A stretch of DNA of 64,000 bases from CAYYWP01 sp050176585 (GCA_050176585.1 JBFXHX010000001.1:286513-350512); one strand, 5' to 3'. Shown: positions 9,560 to 18,336, numbered from the stretch's first letter. Notes: a model not told the origin generated them from the sequence alone. Translations and numbers: made by a program.

Positions 9560-9970
9560 ATGCTCAAGGAATTCAAAGAGTTCGCCCTGCGGGGCAATGT
9601 CCTGGACATGGCGATCGGCATCATCATTGGCACCGCGTTCGGCAAGGTCGTGAGCTCATTCGTGGCGGACGTGCTGATGCCACCGCTCAGCTTGCTCTTG
9701 GGCGGGGTCGACTTCTCCAACTGGTTCATCACGTTGAGCGCCGGAACGTTTCCCACCCTGCAGGCCGCCAAGGAAGCCGGCGCGGTGACGCTCAACTACG
9801 GTCTGTTCATCAACCATGTGCTCGACTTCCTGGTCGTCGCGTTCGCGATCTTCCTGCTGGTGAAGCAGGTCAACCGGTTGAAGCGCGAAGCGCCGCCGCC
9901 GCCCGCTGCGCCGTCGAAACAGGAGGAGCTGTTGGCGGAAATTCGCGACTTGCTCGCGCGCAGAGCGTAG
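9560..9970 (+). CDS. mscL: Large-conductance mechanosensitive channel
   Basis: This 136-residue protein matches MscL, the pentameric inner-membrane channel that opens under membrane tension to release solutes during hypo-osmotic shock. The N-terminal amphipathic helix (KEFKEFALRGNVLDMAIG) runs into TM1 (about 16-45, GIIIGTAFGKVVSSFVADVLMPP). After a periplasmic loop comes TM2 (about 80-103, NYGLFINHVLDFLVVAFAIF) and a charged C-terminal bundle helix (KQEELLAEIRDLLARR). Length is typical. A strong GAGGAGGGG ribosome site sits just before the ATG. It lies directly behind the DUF748 gene, so both encode envelope proteins from one strand. Confidence 0.97.
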   Translation: MLKEFKEFALRGNVLDMAIGIIIGTAFGKVVSSFVADVLMPPLSLLLGGVDFSNWFITLSAGTFPTLQAAKEAGAVTLNYGLFINHVLDFLVVAFAIFLLVKQVNRLKREAPPPPAAPSKQEELLAEIRDLLARRA

Positions 9971-10217
9971 CGACCACAATGCGCTCGGCGTCGGGTGCCG
10001 CTGAGGTTGCGGTGCGCGACGGCGGGTTCGGACGCGGGGGTTAGTTGCGCGTTGAGGGGTTAGAGGGGGTGCCGCCCTCCTGGACGGACTTGTCAATGCG
10101 CTTACGGGCCGAGGATGGGGCTCCGACCTCTCACACCTGAACCCCGTGATCCGTTTTAATCCCTTAGGGCACAGTAGGGCGCTTGGCAGCGCGCTGCCTC
10201 AATGGCATGCCTGAACC

Positions 10218-11072
10218 ATGAGCCTGCAGGCTCCGGTCCTACTTGTCATCCCGCTCTACATCGTCGCCATACTGATCGAGTGGCGGCTGGTGGCGCGGCG
10301 GCGGGAGGCTGGTGAGCAGGCGCTGCGCGGACATGACACGCGGGATAGCTGGACCAGCGTGTTGGCCGGCTCGACCGCGTTGATTGCCTGGGTACCGATC
10401 AATCTCACCACGTTGGTGCTGGCGACGTGGCTCTGGGAGCACCGCCTCGTGGATCTCGGCACCGGCTTGCTCGGCTGGGCCCTGGCCCTGCTCGGCTGGG
10501 ACTTCTCATTTTACTGGAAGCATCGGATGGAGCACGCGGTTCGACTCCTGTGGGCCGGGCACGTGACGCATCACTCGAGCGAGTACTTCAACCTCACCAC
10601 CGCGGTGCGCCAATCGTGGACGCCGTGGGCAGGTCCGTTTTTCTATGTCTGGTGGGGGCTGCTCGGCATCCGCCCAGAGATGATCTTCGCGGCGGCCGGC
10701 TTGAACCTGTTCTACCAGTTCTGGATTCACACCGAGGCGGTCGGACGACTGCCCGCCGGGGTCGAGTGGTGGTTGAACACCCCGTCGCATCACCGCGTCC
10801 ATCACGGCTCGAACCCGCAATACCTCGACTGCAATTACGGCGGGGTGCTGATCGTGTGGGACCGGCTGTTCCGCAGCTTCGCGCCCGAGGGGGAGCGCGT
10901 GGTCTATGGGCTGACGAAGGATATCCGCAGCTTCAATCCGCTGCGCGTACAGCTGCACGAGTACGCGGCGATCGCACGGGACCTGCGCCGCCGCGAGCCG
11001 TGGCGGTGGCGGCTCAAATATGTCTTCGGCTCGCCGACCTGGCGCAACGCGCTCGACGTCGCGAGCGCATGA
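10218..11072 (+). CDS. Sterol desaturase/fatty acid hydroxylase family protein
   Basis: This 284-residue membrane protein carries the histidine-box pattern of the fatty-acid hydroxylase/sterol desaturase superfamily, which builds a di-iron site for O2-dependent hydroxylation or desaturation of lipids. Box 1 is H102-RME-H106 and box 2 is H115-VT-HH119. Later boxes are visible at about residue 195 (HHRVHHG) with an additional His near residue 174. Hydrophobic segments flank the boxes. The substrate could be a hopanoid, sterol or fatty acid; nothing in the sequence decides this. The metallophosphoesterase frame begins close downstream on the same strand, so the two may share a transcript. Confidence 0.9.
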   Translation: MSLQAPVLLVIPLYIVAILIEWRLVARRREAGEQALRGHDTRDSWTSVLAGSTALIAWVPINLTTLVLATWLWEHRLVDLGTGLLGWALALLGWDFSFYWKHRMEHAVRLLWAGHVTHHSSEYFNLTTAVRQSWTPWAGPFFYVWWGLLGIRPEMIFAAAGLNLFYQFWIHTEAVGRLPAGVEWWLNTPSHHRVHHGSNPQYLDCNYGGVLIVWDRLFRSFAPEGERVVYGLTKDIRSFNPLRVQLHEYAAIARDLRRREPWRWRLKYVFGSPTWRNALDVASA

Positions 11073-11145
11073 GCACCCGCGCGGCCCGGCGCCCGCTGCC
11101 ACTCGTCTCCGGCGCCGCATGCTATGGTGGTTCCGTAGTGGCGGC

Positions 11146-12486
11146 ATGAAAGCGAAGTGGTTCCAGAGGGCTCCGATGTCCGTGCGCGGGTGGTTGATCG
11201 CACTGGGCGGCGTGCTGTCGGCGGCCGTGGTGGCGCTCGCGCTGTCCGTCAGCCCGCGGTATTGGCTGCTCGCCGCGCTGGTGCCGGTGATCTACGCGCC
11301 GTTCGCCTATGGCCGAGTGCAGGTCGGGCGGTGCCTCGCCGCATCCCTGCGCGCGTGGCCCCGCGCGTCGGGCGCCGTCGCCGGGGCGGGCGTGCTGTGC
11401 GACGCGCTCATGGCGGCGCAGCTCCTGACGGCGCGCGGCAGCGCCCAGTTTCCGCTGCTGCACTTGCCGGGCATCGACTGGGTGGGCGCGGTATGGTTCA
11501 CCGCGCATGGGCTGGCGGCGCTCGCGTACGGCGCGCACGGGCTGCTGCGCGCGCTGCACAGCACGGCGCGCAGGTTCGCGGCGCGGCGCGGATCCGGCGC
11601 GTGCACGGCCAGCGACGCGCCGGAGATCGGCCGGCGCGAGTTCTTGCAGCACGCCGGCGTGCTCGGGGTCGCGGCGCCGTTTGCGATTTCGCTCTCGGGT
11701 GTGCCGCTGTCGTACGATTTCCGCGTCGAGGAACGCGAGATCGAGCTGCCGCACTGGCCGCCGGCGCTCGACGGCCTGCGCGTCGCGCACCTGTCGGACA
11801 TTCACGTGGGCGGTGGCATGGATCGATCGCGCCTCCTCGCCGTCGCCGCGCTGGTCGCCTCGGCGCGCCCCGACGTGGTGTTGCACACCGGCGACTTCCT
11901 CACCCACCGCCGCGGCGACTTCGATGCCCCGCTCTACGAAGCGCTGAGCCGCATCGAGGCGCCGCTCGGGCAGTGGGCGAGCCTCGGCAATCATGATTTT
12001 GACGACGCCGAACGGCTCGAGCGCCGCCTGCGCGATGCGGGCGTGACGGTCTTGCGCGATCAACTCAGGATCCTCGACGTCGGCGGGCAACCGCTCGAAG
12101 TCGCCGGCCTTGATTTCACCTTCGCGCGCGACGAGCGGGCTGCCCGCATCGCAAATCGCGTGGCGCGCTGGCGCCCCCGGGGTGCGGCGCCGCGGCTCTT
12201 GCTGAATCACGATCCGCGGGACTTCACGGCGCTTCCGGACGGGTGCGCGGAGCTGGTGCTCTCCGGTCACACGCACGGCGGACACGTCGGCGTCCAGCTC
12301 GGGCGCGATGCCGCCCTCACCGTCGTCGGCCTCGCCGGGCTTCCCGACCAGGGCGTGTTCCGGCGCGGCGACATGCGGTTGTTCGTCACCCGCTGTGTGG
12401 GTTTCTACGGCTATCCGATGCGCCTCGGCATCCCACCGGAGATCGCCCTGTTGGTACTGCGCGCGCCATCGGCGATGCGGGCCTGA
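11146..12486 (+). CDS. Membrane-anchored metallophosphoesterase
   Basis: This protein of about 446 residues has three or four hydrophobic helices in its first 130 residues and then a calcineurin-like phosphoesterase domain. The metal-binding series is complete: SDIH (Asp and His), GDF, GNHD and the paired-histidine motif HTHGGH near residue 380. The domain closely resembles the YkuE/YaeI group of membrane-associated phosphoesterases, which include UDP-2,3-diacylglucosamine- and phospholipid-type hydrolases. A GRREFLQHAGVLG stretch before the domain looks Tat-like but sits after the first helices. The frame is open further upstream. I place the start at the ATG at 11146; the ATG at 11176 is also plausible, and the upstream reading overlaps the hydroxylase gene. 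Confidence 0.85.
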   Translation: MKAKWFQRAPMSVRGWLIALGGVLSAAVVALALSVSPRYWLLAALVPVIYAPFAYGRVQVGRCLAASLRAWPRASGAVAGAGVLCDALMAAQLLTARGSAQFPLLHLPGIDWVGAVWFTAHGLAALAYGAHGLLRALHSTARRFAARRGSGACTASDAPEIGRREFLQHAGVLGVAAPFAISLSGVPLSYDFRVEEREIELPHWPPALDGLRVAHLSDIHVGGGMDRSRLLAVAALVASARPDVVLHTGDFLTHRRGDFDAPLYEALSRIEAPLGQWASLGNHDFDDAERLERRLRDAGVTVLRDQLRILDVGGQPLEVAGLDFTFARDERAARIANRVARWRPRGAAPRLLLNHDPRDFTALPDGCAELVLSGHTHGGHVGVQLGRDAALTVVGLAGLPDQGVFRRGDMRLFVTRCVGFYGYPMRLGIPPEIALLVLRAPSAMRA

Positions 12487-12586
12487 CTTGCGCGCGAGCT
12501 TCGATCGCGCAGCGCAGACCACGCGTCCGCGCCAATCCCCGGCGGCTGCGCGCGCCCGCCGAGCCTAGACAGCGGAGCGGAGTACC

Positions 12587-13294
12587 ATGCCCACCGATAC
12601 CGAAGAACCGAAGCACAGTTTCACACGGCGACACGTCCTGCGCGGTTGTGCATGGCTCGGCGCCGGTGCGCTCACCGGGTGCTACACCGGATGGCCAGGC
12701 GCGGCAGCGGCGCAGGGCGCGCTCGCGGCCGCAGAGACTCCGGCCGACGCGCTCGCGCGCCTCCGCCAAGGCAACGCGCGCTTCGCGGCCGGCGCGCCAA
12801 TCAGCCCACAGCGCGATCTGGCCCGCCTGCGCGAAGTGATAGACAAGCAAACACCCTTCGCGGCCGTCCTCGGATGTGCCGACTCCCGCGTGCCGGTCGA
12901 GCTCGCCTACGATCAGGGATTTGGCGACCTCTTTGTCGTGCGCGTGGCCGGCAACGTGGCGAGCGCGGTGGAGATCGCCAGCCTCGAGTTCGGCGCGCGA
13001 ATACTGGGCGCCAAAGCGATCGTGGTGCTCGGTCACAGCAGCTGCGGCGCCGTGAAAGCGGCCCTGGCGGGCGGCAAGGTGCCCGGCCAGATCAGCACCC
13101 TCTACACGCACATCGCGCCGGCGCTCGACCGCGGGATGAGCGTCGATGAGGCGACGATCGCGAACGTGCGTTATCAGGCGCGCAAGCTGAAGAGCTCGCC
13201 GCTCATCGCGCAGTCGATCGACCGCGGGGAACTGCTGGTGAATGGCGGCGTATTCGATATCGCGACCGGCCGAGTGCAACCGGTCGAGCTCTGA
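12587..13294 (+). CDS. Tat-exported beta-class carbonic anhydrase
   Basis: This 235-residue protein is a beta-carbonic anhydrase, which interconverts CO2 and bicarbonate using one zinc ion. Expected zinc ligands and catalytic dyad are present: C97-A-D99-S-R101, H150 and C153 in HSSCG. The N-terminus is a twin-arginine export signal (RRHVLRG at about residues 14-20, followed by a hydrophobic stretch). It contains LTGC at residues 29-32, which could act as a lipobox and anchor the enzyme. Export to the periplasm is less common than cytoplasmic location for this family. A GGAG ribosome site precedes the ATG. The gene converges on the L,D-transpeptidase pair, with a hairpin between them. Confidence 0.93.
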   Translation: MPTDTEEPKHSFTRRHVLRGCAWLGAGALTGCYTGWPGAAAAQGALAAAETPADALARLRQGNARFAAGAPISPQRDLARLREVIDKQTPFAAVLGCADSRVPVELAYDQGFGDLFVVRVAGNVASAVEIASLEFGARILGAKAIVVLGHSSCGAVKAALAGGKVPGQISTLYTHIAPALDRGMSVDEATIANVRYQARKLKSSPLIAQSIDRGELLVNGGVFDIATGRVQPVEL

Positions 13295-13313
13295 GCGCAC
13301 CCACCTTATCAAC

Positions 13314-13336
13314 ACGTAGACGCGGAGGCGCGAAGG
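13314..13336 (+). repeat. Dispersed GC-rich repeat, copy 1
   Basis: This short block in the convergent space between the carbonic anhydrase and transpeptidase genes reads as alternating 'acgcggaggcgcgaagg'. It resembles blocks at 15902-15927, 18337-18360 and 35741-35770. All copies are intergenic and share a 'cgcgaagacgc/ggcgcgaagg' character. The copies differ, so this is a degenerate family rather than an exact repeat. Confidence 0.55.
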
Positions 13337-13359
13337 GTTTTCATGACGTCGCCTTCGCG
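13329..13359. terminator. Hairpin between convergent genes
   Basis: The arms CGCGAAGG (13329-13336) and CCTTCGCG (13352-13359) are perfect inverted repeats around a 15-base loop. They lie between the 3' ends of the carbonic anhydrase (plus) and YkuD_2 (minus) genes. The loop holds a short T run (GTTTTC). This suits a bidirectional transcription terminator, though no long U tract follows either arm. Confidence 0.45.
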
Positions 13360-13377
13360 TCGGGGGCGAACGGCTTG

Positions 13378-14091
13378 CTAGCTACGCGGAGGTCCTGGAA
13401 TCTCTGCCGTTGCGCGACGGTGGCAATTCAGGAAGCGGGAGCCGCGGAGCCAGTCTTCGTCGGGATAGTAGGCAACCACCGCGCTCCCGCCGCGAATGCG
13501 CTCGATGACGCGCTCGTGAGCACCCTCGGGGATGGCCGGGCAGCCCCAGCTGCGGCCGGCTTGGCCCCACCGCGCGATGTGCTCGGCGCTGAGATAAGGC
13601 GCGCCGTGCATCACGATGGCGCGGGCATGCGCGTTGTCGTTGATCCCCGGCTCCAATCCGGCCAGCCGGAGCGCGAGCCCGTGCCGGCCCTCGTAGGTGT
13701 CGTGCGTGCGAAAGACGCCGAGGCTGGACTGCCGAGAGCCGAGGCGGTTCGAGAACGCGTGCGCGTATGCGTCGCCGCTGTTCGCCCCGTGCGCGACCCG
13801 CTCGTTGAACAGCACGCGGCGCCGCTCGACGTCGATTACCCACAGGCGCTTGGCGGTCGACGGCAGCGAGTAGTCGATGACGGTCACCAAGGGGCGGCTG
13901 AAGTAGCCTTGCGCGCGGCCGCACCGGTAGGCGCGCAGCGCGACATCGATCACGGCGCGCCGGGGGAGCTCGCCGCCGAACAGCGGCATCAGTGCGAGGG
14001 GCGCAGCCGGTGGGCGCGCCTGTGCCGTCGCACACGCGAGCGCGAACGTCACGAGGACCATGCACCAGGTCCCCGCGCGCCGCATGCTCAC
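13378..14091 (-). CDS. YkuD_2-type murein L,D-transpeptidase catalytic domain protein
   Basis: This 237-residue exported protein has an N-terminal signal peptide ending near ATAQA (about residue 25) and a YkuD_2 catalytic fold. The active-site elements are H162 in IVMHG and C184 in GRSWGCPA, the signature of this L,D-transpeptidase subgroup. The role should be periplasmic peptidoglycan cross-linking or attachment of proteins to the wall. The start codon at 14091 overlaps the stop of the upstream L,D-transpeptidase by four bases (ATGA), so the two are translationally coupled. Two different L,D-transpeptidase folds encoded back to back suggest a joint job in wall remodelling. Confidence 0.88.
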   Translation of the reverse strand: MSMRRAGTWCMVLVTFALACATAQARPPAAPLALMPLFGGELPRRAVIDVALRAYRCGRAQGYFSRPLVTVIDYSLPSTAKRLWVIDVERRRVLFNERVAHGANSGDAYAHAFSNRLGSRQSSLGVFRTHDTYEGRHGLALRLAGLEPGINDNAHARAIVMHGAPYLSAEHIARWGQAGRSWGCPAIPEGAHERVIERIRGGSAVVAYYPDEDWLRGSRFLNCHRRATAEIPGPPRS

Positions 14092-15737
14092 CGGATCGCC
14101 CTGCCGTTCACCGCATCCTCGCCGAGCTGGCGCCGCAGCGTAGCATCATGACCGTAGATGTCCGAGAAAAAATTCGCCTCGCCGTCCTGATCGATGATCA
14201 CGGTGGTGTAGAAGAGGTACACCGGTACCGGTGTGGCGAGGTCGACGCGCCGGTTGTCGCGCCCCTCGCGCATCGCCTGTTCGATGCGGTTGCGGTCCCA
14301 GCCCGGCGTATCGGTCAGCACGAAGGACGCCAGCGCCACTGGATCGGCGACGCGGATGCACCCATGGCTGAAGTCGCGGCGCGCGCGCGCGAACAACGCC
14401 TTTTTCGGCGTGTCGTGCAGGTACACGTGATACGGATTGGGGAAGATGAACTTGACGAGACCGAGCGAGTTGTTGCGGCCGGGGAGCTGGCGAATCCGCC
14501 CGTCGACCACCTCCATGTGGTGCCGCGCGAGGTAGTTCGGGTCGCTCTCGATCGCCGGGAACAGCTCTTCGCGTGCGATACGCGGCGGCACGAGCCAGTA
14601 CGGCCGGAAGATCACGTGCGTCATATCGGCTTGCAGCACGGGCGTGCGGTACTTCTGCGCCGAGGCGGAGTCGCCGACGACGATATTCATGCTCAGCGGC
14701 GGTCCGCTCGCTCCCGTTTCAAAGCCGCGCAGTCGAAACTCGGGAATGTTGACGAAGATGAAACGGCGCGGCCAGGAGGAGGGCAGCCACCGCAGGCGCT
14801 CCATCGCGAGCTCGATCTGCCCCACGCGTTCCGCGAGCGGAGCGCGCAACGCCGCCAGCGTCGCCTGCCCGATCACGCCATCCGGCGCGAGCCCGTGGCG
14901 CCGCTGGAACCGCCGCACCGCGGATACCAAGGTGGTGTCGTAAAGAGGTGAAGTCGCCGGCGTGCCGGTGTGCGCCGGCAGATCGCCGAGCGCCGCCAGG
15001 CGCGCGCGCAGCGCCGGGACTCCGGCGTCGGTGTCCAGGGGCCGCAGCTTGGGCAGGACGGGCACCTCCGGGACGCCGTCGCGCGCCAGCTCACGATAGC
15101 GCGCCAGCGCGGCCGTCAGGCCAGCGAACTCCGGAAACGGCGGGTCGAGCGCGGTCAGGAGACGGCGCGGTCCATCCGGCTCGGCGCTGGCGGCGAGCTC
15201 GCGGACGAAATTGGGGAGGTCGAGCGCTTTCGGGCCCATGTCGTACGCGCGGTGAACGGCGCGCGGCTGGATGCGGCCGCCGAATGCGTGGGCGGCATAC
15301 CGCGTGGTCGCGATGGTGAGCGCGGCGTCGAACTCCCCGACCGCCTCGCTATCCTGCTCGCCACTGGCGAGTCGTTGCGCGGCAGCGGCGAGCGGTGCGG
15401 CATCGTAGTCGGCGGGCGACAACCCGCGCGCAGCGGCGGCGCCCAGCGCGGCGATTGCGGAGTACGCATTGGCGGTCGGCTCCCGCCCTTCCACCCAGAG
15501 CGGCGCGAACGCGCGCGCGGCGTACAGGGTTTGCACCTGCGGATGATCGAGCGCGAACTCGGGTAGGCGTAGCCACGGATGCCGCCCCGCCTCGACGATG
15601 GCCTGGATGACGGCCGCAGTATCATCTGCCGCGTGCCCGCGGGCCTGAGCGCTGCCCGCGAGGACGGCGAGAATAGCGAGACCGGCGAGCCGGCGCGCGA
15701 GCGCCGGCGCCGTCCCGCTGGGTCCCGTGCGGCGCAT
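14088..15737 (-). CDS. YcbB/LdtD-like L,D-transpeptidase
   Basis: This 549-residue periplasmic enzyme has a signal peptide (residues 1-32, ending AQA), a scaffold domain, and a peptidoglycan-binding domain at about 229-300 (FQRRHGLAPDGVIGQATLAAL). The YkuD catalytic domain is at about 325-500, with the active-site motif SHGCIRV and nucleophile C460. The layout matches E. coli LdtD (YcbB), which makes 3-3 peptide cross-links in peptidoglycan and gives tolerance to many beta-lactams. Length is slightly below LdtD (about 615). It is followed by the smaller YkuD_2 gene with a four-base overlap. Confidence 0.93.
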   Translation of the reverse strand: MRRTGPSGTAPALARRLAGLAILAVLAGSAQARGHAADDTAAVIQAIVEAGRHPWLRLPEFALDHPQVQTLYAARAFAPLWVEGREPTANAYSAIAALGAAAARGLSPADYDAAPLAAAAQRLASGEQDSEAVGEFDAALTIATTRYAAHAFGGRIQPRAVHRAYDMGPKALDLPNFVRELAASAEPDGPRRLLTALDPPFPEFAGLTAALARYRELARDGVPEVPVLPKLRPLDTDAGVPALRARLAALGDLPAHTGTPATSPLYDTTLVSAVRRFQRRHGLAPDGVIGQATLAALRAPLAERVGQIELAMERLRWLPSSWPRRFIFVNIPEFRLRGFETGASGPPLSMNIVVGDSASAQKYRTPVLQADMTHVIFRPYWLVPPRIAREELFPAIESDPNYLARHHMEVVDGRIRQLPGRNNSLGLVKFIFPNPYHVYLHDTPKKALFARARRDFSHGCIRVADPVALASFVLTDTPGWDRNRIEQAMREGRDNRRVDLATPVPVYLFYTTVIIDQDGEANFFSDIYGHDATLRRQLGEDAVNGRAIR

Positions 15738-15965
15738 CCGTGAAGCTGCCGATCCCCCTCGACCGTGGTCAACCTTCTGACCCGCGCGATGACAGAAGCT
15801 CGATCGCCGAAGAGCTAGCAGCGTGCCTCCTTCACCTCGATCCCAACCCGTAATTCAACTCCCGGCTGCCGCATTTCCGGCCCCGCCCCCCTCCGCAGTC
15901 GCCGCGAAGACGCCGAGCCGCGAAGCCATTTTATACCTTAGCGTCTGGCACCTTCGTGTTGAATC
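15738..15965. other. Intergenic stretch with dispersed repeat copy 2
   Basis: No reading frame here resembles a protein. The stretch contains a degenerate copy of the dispersed GC-rich repeat at about 15902-15927 (gccgcgaagacgccgagccgcgaagc), directly followed by the histidine-kinase remnant. The same order of repeat then kinase 3' end is found at 35741-35935. Promoter elements for the transpeptidase pair should lie near 15738-15800 but I cannot point to one. Confidence 0.5.
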
Positions 15966-16090
15966 CGTAATCGCTGGTAAGTGCACGGTGGCAGTCGTGC
16001 CGCCACCGCGGCTCTCGACCGCTATGCCCGTGGTGGCGGGGGACGGCCTCCCAACAGACCGCGAGGCCCAGCCGGCGCCATATGCTTGAG
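15966..16090 (-). pseudogene. Remnant of a sensor histidine kinase C-terminus
   Basis: About 120 bp match the 3' end of the intact kinase gene at 35808-35935. The minus-strand reading gives pieces of its ATP-binding domain in different frames: a QAYGAG stretch, LGLAVCWEAV (compare LGLAICWEIV), and VESRGGGTTATVHLPAIT (compare VESRGHGTTATVRLPAVT). Between shared landmarks the remnant is 7 bases shorter than the intact gene, which breaks the frame. No kinase core precedes it. It is a decayed paralogue or duplicated tail and cannot be functional. Confidence 0.8.
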
Positions 16091-16274
16091 CGTTGCCGGG
16101 CAATATCGGCGCCGCCGACCGCGTGCGAGTCGGGTACGACGCTGAGTGAAGGGTAGCGGCGGTACTTGGAATGCTGCGTACCAACCGAGCACCGGCCGGC
16201 CACGTCCCCGTGGCGCTTGACAGGTTGCGCCAAGCCGTGTGAGCGTTTTCCCATAGCCGTTCCCGGGAGGTTCG

Positions 16275-17081
16275 ATGTCGCGCAGCGAGACGCTGACAGT
16301 GCGCAGCGTAAGTGTCGATCTTCTGCGTCAGGGCGCCGGCGAGCCGGTCCTGTACCTGCACGGCGTTCAGGGCTTGAGCACTGCGCCGGGCACATGGCCG
16401 CCGTTCATGAATGCGGTGGCTGAACGCTTCGAGGTGTTCGTCCCGTCCCATCCCGGCTTCGCAAAAACGGGGAGGCCGGACTGGTACGATTCGGTCACCG
16501 ATCTCAGCGACCATTACACCGATTTCCTCGATGCTCTGGGAATTCAAACGGTGCGCGTGATCGGCCATTCGTTCGGCGGTTGGGTGGCGGCGGCGCTGGC
16601 GGCGAACGCGCCGCATCGCGTCGAGCGGCTGGTGCTCGCGAGCCCGCTCGGCATCTGGCTGCCCGAGATCGGCCAGACGACGCCGGACGTGTTCATGTAC
16701 AGCCCGCACGAGCTGGTGGAGATAACGTACGCCGAGCCGACGCTCGCTGCCGATGTGATACCGGCCGACCTCAGCCAATCCGAGCAATGGTTCGCGGATT
16801 GGTCGAGCTTCGCCATGTATGGGTGGGCGCCCTACCTCCACGATCCGAAGCTCATCCACCGCCTGCATCGCATCAAGGCGCCGGCGCTGATCGTGAACGG
16901 CGAGAAGGACCGGGTCGTCCCCGTAGCGCACGCGGAGGCGTTTCAGCAACGCATCCCGCGCGCGCAGCTGAAGGTCGTCAGCGGTGCCGGGCATGCCCTG
17001 CCACTCGAGCGGCCGGATGAGTTCAGCGCCATCGTGCTCGATTTTCTCACCCGCCCCGCCGCGCAGTTGTTGGCTCGCTAA
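16275..17081 (+). CDS. Alpha/beta hydrolase
   Basis: This 268-residue cytoplasmic protein has the alpha/beta-hydrolase fold. The nucleophile elbow is GHSFGG with S99, an oxyanion-type LHG turn is at about residues 28-30, an acid residue lies in NGEKDRVVP (about 215), and the catalytic His is in GAGHALPLERP (about 240). A GGGAGG ribosome site precedes the ATG. It is followed after 20 bp by an LLM-class flavin oxidoreductase, and such pairs suggest a shared catabolic route in which a flavin monooxygenase product is hydrolysed. The substrate is unknown. It could be an ester, lactone or C-C bond hydrolase. Confidence 0.92.
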   Translation: MSRSETLTVRSVSVDLLRQGAGEPVLYLHGVQGLSTAPGTWPPFMNAVAERFEVFVPSHPGFAKTGRPDWYDSVTDLSDHYTDFLDALGIQTVRVIGHSFGGWVAAALAANAPHRVERLVLASPLGIWLPEIGQTTPDVFMYSPHELVEITYAEPTLAADVIPADLSQSEQWFADWSSFAMYGWAPYLHDPKLIHRLHRIKAPALIVNGEKDRVVPVAHAEAFQQRIPRAQLKVVSGAGHALPLERPDEFSAIVLDFLTRPAAQLLAR

Positions 17082-17101
17082 CGATCGGGAGGTGAACAGG
17101 C

Positions 17102-18310
17102 ATGGATTTCTACATGTTCCATCTGATGCCATACGCGCCCCTGTCACAGGACTTCGATGAGTTCCGTTCGGCGTGGACGGTCTATCCGAACAAGCACTTC
17201 GATCCGTCACACGGGCACGAGCTGTACCACCGCTACCTCGACCAGCTGGTGCTGGCGGAGCGGCTGGGATGGGACGGCGTATGCGTCAACGAGCACCATC
17301 AGAATACGTACGGCACCATGCCCAACCCCAATCTCATCGCCGCGATGCTGGCGATGCGGACCAACCGTGTGCGCATCGCGATCCTCGGCAACGGCCTGCC
17401 GCTGCGGGACCACCCGCAGCGCATTGCCGAGGAGATCGCGATGCTGGATGTGGTCTCGAACGGCCGGATCATCATCGGCTTCGTGCGCGGCATCGGCCCG
17501 GAGTACTTCAGCATGGGGTTCAACCCGGCTCACTCCCGCGAGCGCTTCGACGAAGCGCAGGAGCTCGTCTTGAAGTGCTGGAGCAGCACGGAGCCGTTCG
17601 AGCATTACGGCAAGCACTACAAGTTCCGGCATCTAAACGTCTGGCCGCGCCCGATCCAGAAGCCGCACCCACCGGTGTGGTGCCCGTCGACTGGCAGTCT
17701 GGAGACGATCGAGTACGCCGCCCACCCGAGCCGAAAGTTCCCCCTGCTGCTCGACTACACGAGCAAGCACGCAATCAGGAAGCTGCTCGACAAATACCGC
17801 GAGGTCGCGAACGGGTACGGCTACGAGGCGAGCCCGAGCCAGCTCGGGTGGTTGATCCCGGTGTACGTGGCGGACACTGATCGACAGGCCAGAGAGGAGG
17901 CCGGGGATCACCTCCTGTGGCTGTACCACAAGGGCCTGAAGATGCCGCCCGAGATGGTCTTCCCCTACGGCTACATCAGCCGCCGATCGTACCAACCGGT
18001 CATGAAGACGTGGGAAAGCTTCTATCCCGCGCCCACCGCACTCGGGCTCGATGAGCTCATCAAAGGTGGACACGCGCTGATCGGCAGCGTGGAGAGCGTC
18101 ATGGAGCAAATCGAAGAGGTAATCGTGGAGGGCGGCTGTGGCTTGTTCGTGCCGCTCATGCAGTTCGGCGACATGCCGCACTGGAAAGCGGTGAAGAACA
18201 TGGAGATCTTCTCCAAGGAGATCATGAGCAAGATGCGAGAGCGCGACCGCGCGCGCGGCGTGGCACGGTCTCCGTGGTCGACGTACCAGGAGGAGGCGCG
18301 GGCCGCTTGA
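17102..18310 (+). CDS. LLM-class flavin-dependent oxidoreductase
   Basis: This 402-residue protein belongs to the bacterial luciferase-like monooxygenase family, which uses reduced FMN or F420 in a TIM barrel. Family stretches include WDGVCVNEHHQNTYG (residues about 58-72), LPLRDHPQRIAEEIAMLDVVSNGRIIIGFVRG (about 100-130) and a C-terminal GSVESVMEQIEE segment. The N-terminus MDFYMFHLMPY is the first beta strand, so this start is right, and a GGGAGGTG ribosome site is close. It is probably co-transcribed with the alpha/beta hydrolase 20 bp upstream. Whether it binds FMN or F420 cannot be told from sequence by eye. Confidence 0.92.
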   Translation: MDFYMFHLMPYAPLSQDFDEFRSAWTVYPNKHFDPSHGHELYHRYLDQLVLAERLGWDGVCVNEHHQNTYGTMPNPNLIAAMLAMRTNRVRIAILGNGLPLRDHPQRIAEEIAMLDVVSNGRIIIGFVRGIGPEYFSMGFNPAHSRERFDEAQELVLKCWSSTEPFEHYGKHYKFRHLNVWPRPIQKPHPPVWCPSTGSLETIEYAAHPSRKFPLLLDYTSKHAIRKLLDKYREVANGYGYEASPSQLGWLIPVYVADTDRQAREEAGDHLLWLYHKGLKMPPEMVFPYGYISRRSYQPVMKTWESFYPAPTALGLDELIKGGHALIGSVESVMEQIEEVIVEGGCGLFVPLMQFGDMPHWKAVKNMEIFSKEIMSKMRERDRARGVARSPWSTYQEEARAA

Positions 18311-18336
18311 TAGCGGCCGCCCTCGGCCATTCGCAC

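Noticed and set aside
9971..10217. Possible tRNA or small RNA after mscL
   Set aside because: There is a short GAGGG/CCCTC-type hairpin, but no cloverleaf with a T-loop consensus and CCA-side stem can be formed.
15855..17210. 451-codon minus-strand frame opposite the alpha/beta hydrolase
   Set aside because: It is mostly antisense to the hydrolase gene; only the last 120 bases (the kinase remnant) carry meaning.
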